DNA of 64,000 bases from Geothrix campi. Its GTDB lineage: Bacteria > Acidobacteriota > Holophagae > Holophagales > Holophagaceae. Location of the stretch: contig NZ_JANHMP010000001.1 in NCBI RefSeq assembly GCF_024609265.1, positions 1,729,505 to 1,793,504 on the forward strand, written 5' to 3'. The translations under genes were made by a program, and so were the position numbers. This document shows, in pieces, positions 62,358-64,000 of this stretch. Under the pieces are notes generated by a model. It made no database searches, was not told where the DNA came from, and saw only the letters and a program-made list of their open reading frames with translations. Each line of letters opens with the position of its first letter. Within the stretch, counting starts at the first letter, position 1.

Positions 62358-63347
62358 ATGGAATTGAGCACCCTTGGCCTGGGCACTTACCTCGGCGAGG
62401 CCACCAGCGTAGTGGATGAGGGCTATGTATCCGCCGCCAAGGCCTTCTTCGCGGCCGGGGGAACCGTCTTCGATACCGCGGCCAACTACCGTGGGGGCCG
62501 CTCGGAGCAGGCCCTGGGCGCGGCCTTCATGGACCGGCCCCGGGGAGGGTTTTTCATCTCCACCAAGGCCGGTTACCTGCCCATGGGCGATGGCAGTCCC
62601 GGCGAGGACTCCGCGACCTGGTTCCGGCGGGTGCTCGAGGGCCCGGGCGTCCTCCGGGCCGACGAGGTCGTGGACGGCTGCCACGCCATGACCCCTCGCT
62701 ACCTGGCCCACCAGCTGGAGGTGAGCCGGGCCGCCCTGGGCGTGGCGACCGTGGACCTCTTCCACCTGCACAATCCGGAACAGCAGCTCCCCCAGCTCGG
62801 TCCCGAGGCTTTCTATGCCGCCATCCAACAGGCCTTCGAGACCTGCGAAGGGTTCGTCGCGGCCGGGAAGATCCGGGCCTACGGCGTGGCCACCTGGAAC
62901 GGGTTCCGGGTGCCTCCGGGACGGCCCGATCACCTCAGCCTCGAGCGCCTGCTGGTCGCCGCGGAGGCTGCCGGTGGACCGGCTCACCACTTCCGCTGGA
63001 TCCAGCTCCCCTTGAACCTGGCCCTGCCCGAGGCCTTCCTCGCCCCGACCCAGACCTTCCGGGGGGAACGCATGACGCCGCTCCAGGCGGCCCAGGCGGC
63101 GGGCTTCTCCGTGCAGACTTCCGCCTCGATCATGCAGGCCCGCATCCTCTCGCAGCTGCCCGCGGATCTCGTGGCGGCCCTGGGAGGATCGACTCCCGCG
63201 CAGGCCGCCCTCCAGTTCCCCCGCTCCTGCCCCGGTGTCACCGTGGCCCTCTGCGGCATGGCCCGGCCGGGACATGCGATCGAAAACGCCGCGGTCATGG
63301 GCCTTCCGAAGGTGGATCCGGCCGTCCTCACGGGCCTCTTCGGATGA
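62358..63347 (+). CDS. Aldo/keto reductase family protein
   Basis: From ATG at 62358 (GGAGG upstream) this has 329 residues. The TIM-barrel AKR landmarks are TVFDTAANYRGGRSEQALGA (Asp/Tyr of the catalytic tetrad), FFISTKAGYLPMGDG (Lys) and VDLFHLHNPEQQL (His). The C-terminal part (ITVALCGMARPGHAIENAAV-like) binds NADPH. The substrate is unknown. It overlaps the next gene by four bases. Confidence 0.82.
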   Translation: MELSTLGLGTYLGEATSVVDEGYVSAAKAFFAAGGTVFDTAANYRGGRSEQALGAAFMDRPRGGFFISTKAGYLPMGDGSPGEDSATWFRRVLEGPGVLRADEVVDGCHAMTPRYLAHQLEVSRAALGVATVDLFHLHNPEQQLPQLGPEAFYAAIQQAFETCEGFVAAGKIRAYGVATWNGFRVPPGRPDHLSLERLLVAAEAAGGPAHHFRWIQLPLNLALPEAFLAPTQTFRGERMTPLQAAQAAGFSVQTSASIMQARILSQLPADLVAALGGSTPAQAALQFPRSCPGVTVALCGMARPGHAIENAAVMGLPKVDPAVLTGLFG

Positions 63348-63901
63348 TCCTCCTGGCCATCACGCCGGGCCTCGGCTTCGACCGCGAGCGCTGGAAGACC
63401 GTGCTGTGCGCGGGCGTGGACGGCTTCCTCATCCGTGAGAAGCAGCTGGAGGCTCGCGCCCTCCTGGACGCGGCGGCCTGGTGCCAGGCGACTGCGCCGG
63501 AGGTGGCCCTCTGGGTGGCCGGTCGCCTGGACGTCGCCTTCGCCGCAGGCTGCGGCCTCCACGCCCCGGAGGCTCATCCCGAGGTGCCGCAGGGCCTGGT
63601 GCCCCTCTCCCGGCCCCTGCACGACGAAGACCAGTGGACCTGGCGGAATCGCGCGGACCAGCTGCTCATCTCCCCCATCTTTCCCAGTCCCGGCAAGGGC
63701 GCGCCATGGGGGGTGGAACGGCTGCATGACTTCCTGGACGGCCTGCCTCCCGGAGGCCCGCGCCTCCTCGCCCTGGGTGGTGTAGATCCCGCCCACGCGG
63801 CTGCACTCCCGCATCCCCGCCTCGCGGGAATCGCCGCCATCCGCCCGTTCTGGGAGGGGGATCCCCGCCGCGCCGTGGCGGCCTTCCGCGCCCTCGAATA
63901 G
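63344..63901 (+). CDS. TenI/ThiE-like thiamine phosphate synthase family protein
   Basis: This 185-residue TIM-barrel protein has AITPGLGFDRERWKTVLCAG, GVDGFLIREKQLEARALLD, the pyrophosphate-loop like LLISPIFPSPGKG and LLALGGVDPAHAAALPH. These match ThiE/TenI. TenI in Bacillus is an aromatase rather than a synthase; which applies is open. It is coupled to the aldo/keto reductase gene. Confidence 0.78.
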   Translation: MILLAITPGLGFDRERWKTVLCAGVDGFLIREKQLEARALLDAAAWCQATAPEVALWVAGRLDVAFAAGCGLHAPEAHPEVPQGLVPLSRPLHDEDQWTWRNRADQLLISPIFPSPGKGAPWGVERLHDFLDGLPPGGPRLLALGGVDPAHAAALPHPRLAGIAAIRPFWEGDPRRAVAAFRALE

Positions 63902-63917
63902 GCGTATCCTCTCCCCC

Positions 63918-64000
63918 ATGTTCCGCGACTTGAGGGAGAAGGTCAGCGTGCCACGCCGGATCGCGGCCTGGATCTTCCTCGCCCTGCTGCTTCTGGCGGC
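63918..64000 (+). CDS. 5' end of a membrane protein gene
   Basis: A frame opens at ATG 63918 (MFRDLREKVSVPRRIAAWIF) and enters a hydrophobic helix (LALLLLA) before the window ends. The positive charges before the helix fit an inner-membrane start. Too little is visible to assign a family. Confidence 0.5.
   Translation, partial: MFRDLREKVSVPRRIAAWIFLALLLLA

Overview
The window is GC-rich, gene-dense bacterial chromosome. Outer-membrane genes (a FadL-like barrel, BamD), lipoproteins and Tat/Sec-type leaders indicate a Gram-negative cell. A glyoxylate-cycle aceA divergent from a RamB-type regulator, a DUF6677-like protein and the overall protein flavour suggest an acidobacterium of the Holophagae (Geothrix/Holophaga-like). 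That placement is inference; no 16S gene is present.

Layout. (1) 1-9040, minus strand: the classic translation/transcription block, read as rlmB, tRNA-Tyr, tRNA-Gly, tRNA-Thr, tuf, rpmG, tRNA-Trp is placed between rpmG and secE, then secE, nusG, rplK, rplA, rplJ, rplL and rpoB (3' end outside the window). RpoB carries an unusual eight-cysteine insertion. (2) 9064-20302: central metabolism and envelope genes (FadL-like porin, TSUP exporter, frr, hydrolase, aceA/ramB, acyltransferase, malic enzyme, purM). (3) 20303-23671: an irregular accessory stretch with a poly-G/poly-C inverted repeat, folE, an integron attC-like site, a lower-GC orphan gene and a decayed gene. (4) 23672-30569: short accessory genes (Vat-like acetyltransferase, CPBP protease, GyrI-like, YciI-like, DoxX, FMN reductase, class A beta-lactamase, PNPOx-like).

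(5) 30570-33605: an oxidative-stress group (rubrerythrin, DUF3501-like, Dps, Fe/Mn superoxide dismutase). The 3' end of the sod gene is present three times, and the copies are separated or split by a family of structured repeats with covarying stems. (6) 33606-38003: DUF2461, a secreted phosphoesterase, a Rieske protein and a sigma factor fused to a membrane segment and anti-sigma-like domain, then TyrA with a C-terminal chorismate mutase. (7) 38031-43830: a ten-gene arsenic island on the minus strand with two ArsR repressors. Both arsR genes have the same TTTCG-N8-CGAAA inverted repeat at their promoters.

(8) 43934-64000: peptidase, K+ transport pair, PstS, Mrp/ApbC ATPase, polyphosphate kinase, rplY, TetR, pth-rpsF-rpsR, prfB, bamD and thiamine-type genes. 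Two related two-hairpin repeats lie in intergenic DNA here. The most unusual signals are the sod 3'-end triplication with its inserted structured repeats, the attC-like site with its orphan gene, the sigma/anti-sigma fusion, the RpoB zinc-ribbon-like insertion, and the paired ArsR operators.
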